A stretch of DNA of 64,000 nt from Actinospica robiniae DSM 44927. Lineage in GTDB: Bacteria; Actinomycetota; Actinomycetes; Streptomycetales; Catenulisporaceae. Below are positions 34,221 through 42,659 of the stretch, piece after piece. Every line of letters begins with the position of its first letter. Position 1 is the first letter of the stretch. A program made the translations under genes and the position numbers. Where the stretch lies: positions 6,554,154-6,618,153 of the forward strand of contig NZ_KI632511.1 of assembly GCF_000504285.1 (NCBI RefSeq), written 5' to 3'. The notes under the pieces are model-generated. The model was not told where the DNA came from, did not search any database, and saw only the letters and a list, made by a program, of their open reading frames with translations.

Positions 34221-35684
34221 CTATCCCCGTAGCAGGGAACGAAGACGCTCGGTGTCGCCCTGTGCGGAGACAGCCTGCGCCACGACCTCGGCGACATCGA
34301 GCAGCTCGCCGTCGGGTCCGGTGAAGATCCACTCGCGATAGGGGTCCAGCTGGTGCATGTCCCGCCCCTCGATGGCGGCGATGAGGAGCGCAGCGAATAT
34401 CGCGCCGCGGATGAGGCCGCCGTCCGGAGTCTCATCGTCCATCTCGCTCTCATCGAGCATGAATTCGGCCAACTCCCAACCGCGGCCCTGCTGGAACAGG
34501 TCGACCACCTCGACGCGGTCCGCCGGACGCTCAAGGAGCGTGGACGCGGCGCGGATGACGGCCGTTTCGTCGCTGACGGCTTGCTCGTAGACGCACGTGA
34601 CGTCGATGGCGCTGCCCTCGACGGCGCGGATGACCTTGGTGGACGGGGACATCCGCTTGGCGACCTCCTTCGCGAGGCGCTTGGCCAGGTCGGGGCTGAC
34701 GACGGCGGCGGCCGCCATGCCCTCCTGCCCTCTCCGCAGGCGGCTGATATGCGCCGGGAGTCCGTCTGTATCGAACGCTCCGAGCGCACCGTGCTCGTAG
34801 CGGAAGGCTTCGACCGGGTAACGGGTGAGGTACTGCACCCATTCCGGGTCGGCCGTCCACTGAGTGAGCCAGCCTGCGTGGATGGAGCCGGGTACCCGCC
34901 TCTTACGCGCGATGAGGTCGTGGAATCGCGCGATGTACCGGAAGAAGTCGAGGCTGACGGTCAGTTCGTCGTAGAGCGCGCGGGCCGCCGCGTCGGCTGA
35001 ACCGGCCGCCGTCATCGCTGCCTGGTCCGAGTGCCGGCGCACGTTCTCGGCGAAAGGCTCGGTCGCGGCCAGGAAGGCGCGGATCCGCCGGGCCTCGCGG
35101 GACGAGGACCTGCCGCGGGCCCGGAGGGTCGCGTCGCGGTCTTCGAGCGCGCCTCGCTTTTTCCACAGTTTCTGCGCCGACACCGGATACGCGGTGACCT
35201 GACCGACGGCCAGGGCGTTGGCGGCGAGGACGGGCAGGTGGCCGCTGGGGACGGCGAGTAGTTGCGGCAGCGCGACGTAGAGCCGCACGCGACGCCGGGG
35301 AAACGAGGAGAAGCGCGAGGCGGTGACTCCTCGCCCGGCGAGTCGGATCTGGTCCGGGATCGGCAGCCCCGCCGCCGCCAGCCCGTCCCGGATCGCGCGT
35401 ACCGCCTCGGGACTGACGCTCTCCAGCCGCAGAGCCCTGTTTTCTTTGATCGCCGGTACCAGAGCCGCCAGGATGGCGACGACGATGAAAGCGGCCGGTG
35501 CGATCAGGGCGGGAACCCACGAGTGGTCGGCCGCGGCTTGTGCGGCGCCGCGTGCTTCTCCGATCGCGAAGATGACCAGCCAGGCCACGCACGTGAGCCG
35601 ATTCCATGCGCGTAGGCGCAGGCGCAGCAATTGTCCGCGGGTCATGCGCGGGTCGGGCATGCCGGCAGGCACGGATATGGACAC
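34221..35684 (-). CDS. Membrane protein with degenerate M48-like peptidase domain
   Basis: Encodes 487 residues with two N-terminal helices (~31-48 and 57-80). The central part follows the M48/Ztp pattern: RLYVALPQLLAVPSGHLPVL aligns with the conserved helix before the zinc site, but the HExxH position reads ANALAV (residues 155-160), so both histidines and the glutamate are gone. The downstream segment SDQAAMTAAGSADAAARALY resembles the third-ligand helix (EADRLAA...) but also lacks the glutamate. It should therefore be catalytically dead and might bind peptides or partners. The C-terminal ~200 residues are helical and acidic. It converges with the phosphatase gene 15 bp away. The M48 relation is by eye. 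Confidence 0.6.
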   Translation of the reverse strand: MSISVPAGMPDPRMTRGQLLRLRLRAWNRLTCVAWLVIFAIGEARGAAQAAADHSWVPALIAPAAFIVVAILAALVPAIKENRALRLESVSPEAVRAIRDGLAAAGLPIPDQIRLAGRGVTASRFSSFPRRRVRLYVALPQLLAVPSGHLPVLAANALAVGQVTAYPVSAQKLWKKRGALEDRDATLRARGRSSSREARRIRAFLAATEPFAENVRRHSDQAAMTAAGSADAAARALYDELTVSLDFFRYIARFHDLIARKRRVPGSIHAGWLTQWTADPEWVQYLTRYPVEAFRYEHGALGAFDTDGLPAHISRLRRGQEGMAAAAVVSPDLAKRLAKEVAKRMSPSTKVIRAVEGSAIDVTCVYEQAVSDETAVIRAASTLLERPADRVEVVDLFQQGRGWELAEFMLDESEMDDETPDGGLIRGAIFAALLIAAIEGRDMHQLDPYREWIFTGPDGELLDVAEVVAQAVSAQGDTERLRSLLRG

Positions 35685-35946
35685 ATCTAGATTGAAGGTG
35701 AGCCGAGGCCGCTACGACAACGGTGCGGCGTTATCAATATGGTTGCAACGGCAAGCCGGGTGAGCCGATCGAGTGACCGCTCCGCCGATCGAGCGAAGGC
35801 GAGGCGACGGAGAGTCAGCATACGGAGGCGATGTGCTGCGCGTTTCTGATGCTGCGTCAGTTCGAGTGAGGGCCGCCGTGCTCCATATGTGCTACTTGCG
35901 ATCTTAGTACGAATATGTCCGGCAATCCCCTGGGTACCACTGGACC

Positions 35947-36567
35947 ATGATCTCAAGGTTCCAGAAGCCCAGTCAGATAGCAGACGGCCGGCCTGCCGGA
36001 CCCGCTCAGGACACCGTGCGAAACGGCGGCGGGGAGATCGGGGGCAAGAGGTTCCGGGTGCGCTTCGACAATGCGTTCATCCGGCCCAGTCATCGCAAGA
36101 GACATAAGAACATGTTGATCGCGATGGTGGCCGGGTGGACGGTGGCGCTCTCGGTGAGCGTCTACAGCCTCACGACCAGCTCGCCGGACCGCGACACGGT
36201 CGCCTCGGTGTGCGACGCGAGCGCGGACGGCGACGCCTCGGGGACCATGGCGATCGCGCACGGGCCCACCAACTTCAACCTCAACGTCTTCAACTCGACG
36301 GACAGGTCCTCGTTGGCGGCCCGGACGGCGGCGCAGCTGCAGTCGCGCGGCTTCGTCATCGACATGGTGTCCAACGACCCGCTCAAGTCCAATCTCACCA
36401 TCCCGGCGCAGGTCTGGGGCGCGAAGGAGGACATGAGCGAGCTGCGCACGGTCGCCGCCGAGGTGCCCGGAGCCCAGATCATGACCGACAACCGGACGGA
36501 TCCGAGTGTCGATCTGATCCTCGGAGCCGGCTTCACCGCGCTCGCCAAGCCTTCCGAAGCGTGCTGA
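35947..36567 (+). CDS. LytR_C-domain membrane protein
   Basis: Encodes 206 residues: a basic cytosolic N-terminus (~1-55, RPSHRKRHKN), one helix (MLIAMVAGWTVALSVSVYSL, ~56-75) and an extracellular C-terminal domain with NLNVFNSTDRSSLAARTAAQ, then LQSRGFVIDMVSND. This is the LytR_C pattern found alone or at the end of LytR-CpsA-Psr ligases that attach glycopolymers to peptidoglycan. The catalytic LCP domain itself is absent, so it is probably an accessory wall protein. The 262-bp gap before it (35685-35946) is AT-richer than its surroundings; no site could be assigned. It is followed after 9 bp by a 70-aa gene. Confidence 0.85.
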   Translation: MISRFQKPSQIADGRPAGPAQDTVRNGGGEIGGKRFRVRFDNAFIRPSHRKRHKNMLIAMVAGWTVALSVSVYSLTTSSPDRDTVASVCDASADGDASGTMAIAHGPTNFNLNVFNSTDRSSLAARTAAQLQSRGFVIDMVSNDPLKSNLTIPAQVWGAKEDMSELRTVAAEVPGAQIMTDNRTDPSVDLILGAGFTALAKPSEAC

Positions 36568-36576
36568 TGGAGTTCC

Positions 36577-36789
36577 ATGACGACTTCACCGCAGGAGCCG
36601 ACCGCACGGCCGGCGAAGGGCTACGTGCTGCGTGGCGGGCCGCTTGACGCGGTGGTCGTGCGAGAGCGGCGTCCGGCCTTCCTCCACATCGAGCACTACA
36701 ACGGCGATGGAGACGCCTACCGGCCGAGCGGCCATCCCGATGCGGAGCATCCGGGCCTCGAACGGTACGACTTCTCCGCTGCCGGATGA
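36577..36789 (+). CDS. Small hypothetical protein (70 aa)
   Basis: ATG 36577 lies 9 bp after the LytR_C gene stop and opens a 70-residue frame. The N-terminus is Pro/Ala-rich; the core GYVLRGGPLDAVVVRERRPA, FLHIEHYNGD ends in LERYDFSAAG. It looks like a real small beta-rich protein, probably co-transcribed with the preceding gene and ended by the hairpin at 36824-36847. There is no signal peptide or recognised domain. Confidence 0.55.
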   Translation: MTTSPQEPTARPAKGYVLRGGPLDAVVVRERRPAFLHIEHYNGDGDAYRPSGHPDAEHPGLERYDFSAAG

Positions 36790-36823
36790 CGAACGCGCTG
36801 TTGCGAGCGCCACTACGCGGGGC

Positions 36824-36847
36824 CCCGAGTCCGCCATCGGACTCGGG
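36824..36847 (+). terminator. 10-bp stem hairpin after the LytR_C transcription unit
   Basis: CCCGAGTCCG (36824-36833), loop CCAT, CGGACTCGGG (36838-36847): a perfect 10-bp GC-rich stem 34 bp beyond the small gene's stop. No U-run follows, which is common for actinomycete terminators. Direction is inferred from the upstream genes. Confidence 0.6.
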
Positions 36848-36871
36848 CCCTGTGCACCCACCCACTCAAGA

Positions 36872-36887
36872 TGAGTACACATACTCA
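36872..36887. promoter_or_regulatory. Inverted repeat TGAGTA-N4-TACTCA upstream of the vanY-like gene
   Basis: TGAGTA (36872-36877) and TACTCA (36882-36887) form a perfect palindrome with a 4-bp centre, 35 bp before the start of the DD-carboxypeptidase-like gene. The half-sites TGAGTA/TACTCA equal those of the MarR/MFS operator at 30033-30044, only spaced wider. It is probably an operator; the binding protein is unknown. Confidence 0.45.
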
Positions 36888-36922
36888 GGCCCGGGGCGTC
36901 GCGACTGCGCGATCTTGTTCTC

Positions 36923-37540
36923 ATGCTTCCTGTTCTGACGCTGACCGCGCCGGCGATATCGCGTGAGAGCGTGTCCCTCACTCCCGCGACGCGTCGGCGC
37001 GACGGCGTGTACCGTGCGGCCACGCGGCTGCTCTCGGTCGCACTGCTGCCGGTGGCCTTCGCGGCGGCGCCACGTCGAGCACGGCACCTGGCGTGCCACT
37101 GGGCGCTCTCGGCCCGATTCCCGGCGGAGAATTTCGACGGGTTGAGTCCGGCCGCCAAAGCCTCGTTCGAGGCGGCGCGGACGGAAGCGCTGTGGCACCA
37201 CGGCGAGCTGATCGGGCTGACCGACGGGCACCGCGACGCACACGTGCAGGCCCGGCTCTTCGCCGAGGCGGTGCGCCGGACCGGTTCCGCGCGGCTCGCG
37301 CTCGAGTGGATCCTGCCGCCGCACGAGTCGCGTCACGTCACGGGAACCGCTTTCGACGTGCGGCCGGCCGAAGGCGCCCGCTGGCTCGAGCGGCACGGAG
37401 CGCGCTACCACCTCTATCGGGTCTACGAGAACGAATGGTGGCATTTCGAGTACCGGCCGGACGGCCGGCCGCCCCGCTTCTCCCATCCCGGCGCCTCCCT
37501 CCCGTCGAGCGCCTGCGGGATGCCCGAGGATCAGCCATGA
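36923..37540 (+). CDS. VanY/M15-type D,D-carboxypeptidase-like protein
   Basis: Encodes 205 residues. After a weak signal-like N-terminus (~30-50) it shows the M15 LAS motifs: GHRDAHVQARLFAEA, ESRHVTGTAFDV (SxHxxGxAxD with His138 and Asp145) and YENEWWHFEYR (catalytic Glu171, His174). All zinc ligands and the catalytic glutamate are present, so it should trim terminal D-Ala from peptidoglycan stems or act on wall peptides. Its stop overlaps the next start as ATGA, and it heads a three-gene unit with a sensor kinase and its response regulator. The context suggests wall turnover coupled to signalling. It is shorter than many VanY proteins. Confidence 0.85.
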   Translation: MLPVLTLTAPAISRESVSLTPATRRRDGVYRAATRLLSVALLPVAFAAAPRRARHLACHWALSARFPAENFDGLSPAAKASFEAARTEALWHHGELIGLTDGHRDAHVQARLFAEAVRRTGSARLALEWILPPHESRHVTGTAFDVRPAEGARWLERHGARYHLYRVYENEWWHFEYRPDGRPPRFSHPGASLPSSACGMPEDQP

Positions 37541-39588
37541 TTCCGGGCATGAACATGTTCAGCGGCCCGATACCCGCCGGGCCCGAGCCGTCGCCCGCAC
37601 CCGTGCCCGAAACCGGATCCGGCGCGCGGCGGCTCTCACCGGCGATCCTGGGCGGGCTGGCCGGTGCCGTGTTCCTCATGGTGGCCACGTCGTTCGCGTC
37701 CTATGGATCGCCCTCGGGCTATCTCGACCTGCCCGGGTTCGGCAGCGTCTCCGATCCCGGGAATCTGCACTGGCCGCTGCTCATCGCGCCGGCGGTGGCG
37801 ATCGCGCTGGGGCTCTGCCTCCTGCGCTGGTGGCCCTACCTGCTCATGGCCGCCGTGGTCATGCTCGTCCCGACCATGCTGGAAGACTTCCAGATCTCGA
37901 TCCTCCACGACCCCTATGCCGTAGTCGTGCTCCAGTACGGGGGTTACTACCTCGCGATCGTCGCGCTGCTCGGCTGCGCGCAGGGTCTGGTCGGCACGAT
38001 GCGGGCTTGGGGAGCCGTCATCGCGGCGCTGGCGCTGGGTTCCCGCATGGCCGGCAGCCTGACCGATCAGTACGGCAATTGGCTCTACTCCTCGAGATCG
38101 ACGCTCGTCTGGCACGTCGTGCTGGTGGGACTGGCCGCCGCCGCGTTGATTCCGGCGGTGTGGCGATACCGACGGGGTGATCCCGCCGTCGCCTCGGTCG
38201 TGGGCGGATGGTCGTGGCGGCGGGGGCGCGTTCTGGTCGCGGGCGTGTTGGCCGCATGCATGCCCATTCCCGTGGCGTTCCTGACGACCGACCGGGTGGC
38301 CGCGCTGCTCGGGGTCTCCGAGTCGGCGGTCTTCCGGCACAGCGACGCTCAGACGGCGATCATCGGCCTTTTCATCCTGCTGACAGTGGCCGTGCTCGCC
38401 GGTATCGCAGGCCTCTGGTCGCTCGGCGGGGCGCTGACCGCCGCGGTGATCCAGGTCGCGATCGCGGCGCCGATGCTGCTCGCCGCCTCGGCGCTGGTGT
38501 CCGACAACCCGGTGCGGTGGGCCGCGGCCCTCGGGGGAGCCGCGCTCGGTGCACTGGCCGCGGCCAGCCGGTGGCGCTTCCACCTGGCCGCGTCGCTGAC
38601 CCTGCTGGCGGTGGTCACGCTGTTCATCGCGTACGGCGCGACCACTGGCGATCCGGAGAAGCTGGCACAGCAGCACACGGTGATCCCGGCGGTACTGATC
38701 CTGGTGCTCTGCGTCGCGTCCGCCGGTGCGATCACGGGTGCGATAGCTCCGGTGCTCGGTTCGCGCGGCACGCTGCCGATCGTGCTCGGGCCGCTGGCCG
38801 AGTTCATGGCCGTGGGCGCGCTGGACACGACGGCGGCGGCCAACGGCGTGTCGGGTTCTTACGTCACGACGGAGAAGATGATCATCGCGGTCGTCCTGCT
38901 GCTGCTCTCCGGCGCGGCCGTCAGCGGGCTGGGCTTCGCGCAGCTGCTGGCCACGCGGCGGGCGGAGCGCAAGCATGCCGAGCAGATCCGGCTCGAGGCG
39001 GCAGCCGCCGAGCGGGACCGGCTGGCCCGGCCGATCCACGACGGGGTGCTGCAGGTGCTGGCGCTGGTGCAACGGCACGGCTCCGAGCTCGGCGGCCAGG
39101 GCAGCGAGCTGGCGGCGCTCGCCGGGGAGCAGGAAGTGGCGCTGCGCAGCCTGCTGGCCGGGGGGAAGAGCAACGTCCGTGCGGGTGCCGTGGATCTGCG
39201 CACGCCGCTGCAGGCGCTGGCCACCTCGGTCGTCGACGTGGTCACGCCGGTGCAGGCCGTGGCGTGGCCGGCCGACGCTGCGGCAGAGCTGCTGGCCGCG
39301 GTGCGGGCCGCGCTGGACAACGTCCGCCAGCACGCCGGAGCCGAGGCCAGGACGTGGATCCTGCTGGAGGAAGAGCCGGACGGGGTGCGGGTGACGGTGC
39401 GCGACGACGGGGTCGGGTTCCCGCCGCAGCGGCCGGCCGAGGCGGCCGAGGCCGGACGGCTCGGGATCACCCAGTCGATGCGGGGCCGGATCGCCGATCT
39501 CGGCGGCGACACGACGATCGAGAGCCGGCCCGGCGAGGGCACCGAGGTGGAGTTCTGGGTGCCGCGGGAACGCTCCGGCAAGCGGTAG
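37537..39588 (+). CDS. NarL-type sensor histidine kinase with multi-pass membrane N-terminus
   Basis: Encodes 683 residues. A Pro-rich cytosolic start precedes about 12 membrane helices (residues ~35-475), a possible sensor or transport-like domain. A HisKA_3-type dimerisation helix (AAERDRLARPIHDGVLQVLA) carries the phospho-accepting His in IHDGVLQ, and an HATPase domain shows ALDNVRQHA, DDGVGFPP and GLGGDTT-like elements (LGITQSMRGRIADLGGDTTI). Start and vanY stop overlap as ATGA; the response regulator follows 61 bp later. It belongs to the two-component HPK7 group. The large membrane region is unusual for this group. The ligand is unknown. Confidence 0.92.
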   Translation: MIPGMNMFSGPIPAGPEPSPAPVPETGSGARRLSPAILGGLAGAVFLMVATSFASYGSPSGYLDLPGFGSVSDPGNLHWPLLIAPAVAIALGLCLLRWWPYLLMAAVVMLVPTMLEDFQISILHDPYAVVVLQYGGYYLAIVALLGCAQGLVGTMRAWGAVIAALALGSRMAGSLTDQYGNWLYSSRSTLVWHVVLVGLAAAALIPAVWRYRRGDPAVASVVGGWSWRRGRVLVAGVLAACMPIPVAFLTTDRVAALLGVSESAVFRHSDAQTAIIGLFILLTVAVLAGIAGLWSLGGALTAAVIQVAIAAPMLLAASALVSDNPVRWAAALGGAALGALAAASRWRFHLAASLTLLAVVTLFIAYGATTGDPEKLAQQHTVIPAVLILVLCVASAGAITGAIAPVLGSRGTLPIVLGPLAEFMAVGALDTTAAANGVSGSYVTTEKMIIAVVLLLLSGAAVSGLGFAQLLATRRAERKHAEQIRLEAAAAERDRLARPIHDGVLQVLALVQRHGSELGGQGSELAALAGEQEVALRSLLAGGKSNVRAGAVDLRTPLQALATSVVDVVTPVQAVAWPADAAAELLAAVRAALDNVRQHAGAEARTWILLEEEPDGVRVTVRDDGVGFPPQRPAEAAEAGRLGITQSMRGRIADLGGDTTIESRPGEGTEVEFWVPRERSGKR

Positions 39589-39618
39589 GCCTGGCTCGAG
39601 ACCCGACCGTGCCATAAC

Positions 39619-39642
39619 CCTTATTCCCTCCTGGGGATAAGG
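39619..39642. promoter_or_regulatory. Near-perfect inverted repeat before the response regulator
   Basis: CCTTATTCCC (39619-39628), TCCT, GGGGATAAGG (39633-39642): nine of ten positions complementary. It lies between the kinase stop and ATG 39650, overlapping the likely ribosome-site region (GGTGGTGG). It could be the NarL-type regulator's own operator or an mRNA hairpin tuning regulator translation. Confidence 0.5.
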
Positions 39643-39649
39643 TGGTGGC

Positions 39650-40300
39650 ATGTCGGTGCGCGTCATGGTGGTGGACGACCACCCGATCTGGCGTGACGCG
39701 GTGGCCCGGGACCTGAACGACGCGGGCTACGAGGTCACGGCGGCGGTCGGGGAGGGCGGTCAGGCGGTACGGGTGGCGCCGGCCGCGCGGCCCGAGGTCG
39801 TGGTGCTCGACCTGCAGCTGCCCGACCTGTCCGGGGTGGAGGTCGTGCGCCGGCTGATCGCGATCGACCCGTCGATCAGGGTTCTGATGCTTTCGGCCAG
39901 CGGCGAGCAGCAGGACGTGCTCGACGCGGTGAAGGCCGGCGCCCTGGGCTACCTGCTGAAGTCGGCCGGCCGCGCGGAACTGCTCGACGCGGTGGCCCGC
40001 ACCCACGCGGGGGACGCGGTCTTCACGCCGGGCCTGGCCGGGCTGGTGCTCAGCGAGTACCGCCGGCTGGCCGCGGTGCCGGCGGCGCCCGCCGACACCC
40101 CGAGCCTGACCGGCCGGGAGACCGAGGTGCTGCGGCTCGTGGCCAAGGGGCTGACCTACCGGCAGATCGCCGAGCGGCTGGTCGTCTCGCACCGGACCGT
40201 GCAGAACCACGTCCAGAACACGCTCGGCAAGCTGCAGCTGCACAACCGGGTCGAACTGACCCGGTACGCGATCGAGCAGGGCCTCGACCAGGACGCCTGA
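39650..40300 (+). CDS. NarL/LuxR-family response regulator
   Basis: Encodes 216 residues. The receiver domain (~1-120) has VMVVDDHPIWRDAV, the phospho-acceptor Asp in VVVLDLQLPDLSG (residue ~54) and the conserved Lys in LKSAGR. The output LuxR HTH (~150-210) reads LTGRETEVLRLVAKGLTYRQ, then VVSHRTVQNHVQNTLGKL. It is the natural partner of the kinase just upstream and may act on the inverted repeat at 39619-39642 and at the vanY promoter. The targets are inferred. Its stop is 2 bp from the convergent DUF2804 gene. Confidence 0.95.
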   Translation: MSVRVMVVDDHPIWRDAVARDLNDAGYEVTAAVGEGGQAVRVAPAARPEVVVLDLQLPDLSGVEVVRRLIAIDPSIRVLMLSASGEQQDVLDAVKAGALGYLLKSAGRAELLDAVARTHAGDAVFTPGLAGLVLSEYRRLAAVPAAPADTPSLTGRETEVLRLVAKGLTYRQIAERLVVSHRTVQNHVQNTLGKLQLHNRVELTRYAIEQGLDQDA

Positions 40301-40301
40301 G

Positions 40302-41318
40302 TCACAGGCGCGCCCGCATGCTCTCGCAGACGCCGTGCACGCCCTGCACCTCGTAGCTGCCCTCGGCTCCGCGCACGACGCCGCGGTAGGTGCCGAACAT
40401 CTGGAAGTAGTCGATCGCGAACAGGCCGAGCTGGCGCTTGACCTCCTTGCGCCCCTCGGGCGTGAACTCGACCTCGAGGCGGCCGTCCGCCGAATGCATG
40501 CGCCAGGGCGCGTCCGGGTCGGCCGGCTCCGCCGGCTCGAAGACGACGTCGTCGAGCGGCTCGCACGCCGTCGGCGTCCACACGCAGGATTCCTCGGCCT
40601 CCCCGGTGATCTCGGGGCGGTCCACGAAGTTCGCGCCGACCACTCCGCCCTCGGCGCGCATCGCGAAGGTGCCCCACAGCCAGGTGGTGCGATAGGGCAG
40701 CAGAGAGCGGTGCTCGTCCAGGATGGCCAGGTCCCGCTCCGGCCGGTAGACGATCTCCCGGTCGCCGACGCGCAGCACCCCGCCGGCCGGGAAGATCGCC
40801 TTGTGCGTGTACATCCGGCTGCGGCGGCCGGGCAGGCGGGAGCTGACCGAGAGCGGCCGCCCGGCGTGCGCGGCGTCGAGGTGCAGCTCGCCGCTGATCG
40901 CGGGCGCCGTCGCGGTCTCGGCGATGTCGATGGCCAGCACGTGCCGGCCGTCGGTGTCGTCGAACTCGTACTCGATCGAGTAGTCGCCGCGGTGGGCGGT
41001 GTAGCGGTGGCCGAACAGCGCGGAGGGCATGGGCATGGAGCCGCTGCGCATGGTGACCGCGTGCTGGTGCAGCGCCGCGGCGGCGCGATCGTAGGCGTAG
41101 ATCTCCGAGCTGGCCAGGTAGTGCGCGTCCTGGATGATCAGCGAGGAGTACCAGTCCGGGTGCAGCAGGGTGAAGCCGATCCACTCCTTGAGCCTGAGCC
41201 CGCGCAGCCGCCGGGACAGACCGGAGAACTCGTCCAGCGGGTTGACGTTCGAGGGCCGGGCCTCAAGGCGACCGTAGCGCCGGGCCCAGCCCTCGACGAG
41301 GCTGTTCGGATTCGACAT
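40302..41318 (-). CDS. DUF2804-family protein
   Basis: Encodes 338 residues from ATG 41318. Motifs KEWIGFTLLHPDWYSSLIIQ, LWGTFAMRAEGGVVGANFVD and KRQLGLFAIDYFQMFGTYRG fit the DUF2804 family. It looks like a two-lobe beta-rich, lipocalin-type domain, possibly binding a hydrophobic ligand or lipid; that is inference. No signal peptide or catalytic residues are recognised. It follows a lipoprotein gene on the same strand (56-bp gap), so the pair may be read together. No strong ribosome site was found. Confidence 0.8.
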   Translation of the reverse strand: MSNPNSLVEGWARRYGRLEARPSNVNPLDEFSGLSRRLRGLRLKEWIGFTLLHPDWYSSLIIQDAHYLASSEIYAYDRAAAALHQHAVTMRSGSMPMPSALFGHRYTAHRGDYSIEYEFDDTDGRHVLAIDIAETATAPAISGELHLDAAHAGRPLSVSSRLPGRRSRMYTHKAIFPAGGVLRVGDREIVYRPERDLAILDEHRSLLPYRTTWLWGTFAMRAEGGVVGANFVDRPEITGEAEESCVWTPTACEPLDDVVFEPAEPADPDAPWRMHSADGRLEVEFTPEGRKEVKRQLGLFAIDYFQMFGTYRGVVRGAEGSYEVQGVHGVCESMRARL

Positions 41319-41374
41319 GGCAGGACCGTAGTGATCGCGCCCGCGCACGTCAACGGTTTCTATCCAGCGGTGTG

Positions 41375-41956
41375 CTAACTCGCCGACGCGTCGAGTTGGG
41401 GGACGTGGACGTAGAGCTTGATCGGCTGCGAGGAGACCACGAACGGCTGGTCTGTCTCCACCAGCGTGCCGGAGGCGGTGAAGAAGAACACGCCGTTCTC
41501 GCCGCCCTCCTCCGGGCCGTAGGAGCCGTCGTCGCCGATCGCGTCGAGCACGCATCCGCCCTGGTTGCCGCAGTCGGAGGTGATCTGGGTGGCGGTCATC
41601 TGGGAGCCGGTCGAGGAGACCTTGCCCTTGATGACGTAGTAGCCGATCGGCGTCGGGGAGCCCCAGGCGAAGATGTAGACGTAGTTGGTGTCGCCGGCCG
41701 AGTTGTACATCTTCAGCCGCGCGGCCAGGTTCTGCCGCTCCAGCGGGTCGGACGGCGCGGCGGCGGTGTACGGGTAGGGGACCGCGAGGTTGAACTCCTT
41801 GTACGTGTTCTCCGACTGGGTGTTGCCGCCGGAGACCTGGTTGCCCGAACCTCCGGTGCAGGCGGCCAGCGTGACCAGGCAGATCGCGCCCGCGACGATG
41901 CTCAGGGCGAAGACGCGGATGCGGCGCCGGTGCGCCCGGGGCTGTTTGGGCGTCAT
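41375..41956 (-). CDS. Predicted lipoprotein
   Basis: Encodes 193 residues. The N-terminus is a lipoprotein signal: Arg-rich start, hydrophobic core (VFALSIVAGAICLVTLAAC) and lipobox LAAC at ~residue 33, followed by a Gly/Ser linker. The mature part has YKEFNLAVPYPYTAAAP and a paired cysteine segment SDCGNQGGCVLDAIGDDGSY that may form a disulfide. It is membrane-tethered outside the cell. The start overlaps the stop of the coiled-coil membrane gene upstream (ATGA), so the two products are likely partners. The family is not recognised. Confidence 0.78.
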   Translation of the reverse strand: MTPKQPRAHRRRIRVFALSIVAGAICLVTLAACTGGSGNQVSGGNTQSENTYKEFNLAVPYPYTAAAPSDPLERQNLAARLKMYNSAGDTNYVYIFAWGSPTPIGYYVIKGKVSSTGSQMTATQITSDCGNQGGCVLDAIGDDGSYGPEEGGENGVFFFTASGTLVETDQPFVVSSQPIKLYVHVPQLDASAS

Positions 41957-42411
41957 GACTTGGAGACCTCGCAGACGGTGGTCGGGTAGGAGGAGGGCAG
42001 GCCGCTCGGGAGGTATCCGGAGGCCATGATGGTGCGCACGTCCGCGTTGTACGCGGCGACGTCGGACGCGCAGTTGAGCTCCAGGCCCTGCAGGTCGAGC
42101 TTGTCCTGCTGGGTGCTCTGGTCCGCCGCGAGCACCTGGATCTTCTGCTGGTCGGAGACCACCGTGGCCTGGTCGCCGAGCAGCTTCGTGTTCTGCGCCA
42201 CCTGGTTCTGGCCGGAATTGTGCTGCCGGGTCACCGAGGCGTCGCCGCGGGGTCCGGAAGTGGCGGTCCACAGCCAGGCCGCGACCGCGATCAGCGCGGC
42301 GATCAGGAACAGGCCGATGAACAGCAGCGGCGTGGTCAGCGCGACCCCGCGGCCGGCGGTGCGGTAGTCGTCGCGCAGTGTTCTTCGTTTGGAATCGCCG
42401 GAAGACGGCAT
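41953..42411 (-). CDS. Single-pass membrane protein with extracytoplasmic coiled coil
   Basis: Encodes 152 residues from ATG 42411, supported by GGAG about 7 nt upstream. A short cytosolic N-terminus precedes one helix (LLFIGLFLIAALIAVAAWLW), then a Gln/Asp-rich heptad-like coil (QNTKLLGDQATVVSDQQKIQ) and a tail with two cysteines (LNCASDV, TVCEVSK). It overlaps the downstream lipoprotein gene by 4 bp. Together with the flotillin gene upstream it may belong to a membrane-organising group, but the 248-bp gap to the flotillin makes that uncertain. Confidence 0.72.
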   Translation of the reverse strand: MPSSGDSKRRTLRDDYRTAGRGVALTTPLLFIGLFLIAALIAVAAWLWTATSGPRGDASVTRQHNSGQNQVAQNTKLLGDQATVVSDQQKIQVLAADQSTQQDKLDLQGLELNCASDVAAYNADVRTIMASGYLPSGLPSSYPTTVCEVSKS

Positions 42412-42659
42412 GTCGATGCTCCAGGAATGAGTGAAATCGAGAGGGCGTGAGGGCACGACGGCGGGGCGGGCGGCCGCATCGCCGGACCCGCTTGCCGTCT
42501 AGCCAAAAGAAAGAAAGAGGACGTAGCGAGCAGGCGTCGCCGGGACCGGGTGCCCCGATGCCGTACCGGAACCGGCGACGTCGCTGTGCTCGTTACCGCG
42601 TCAGTGCTTGTTACCGCACGCGCGCTCGTCCTGCGCTACTTCGTGTACTGCGTCACCCG

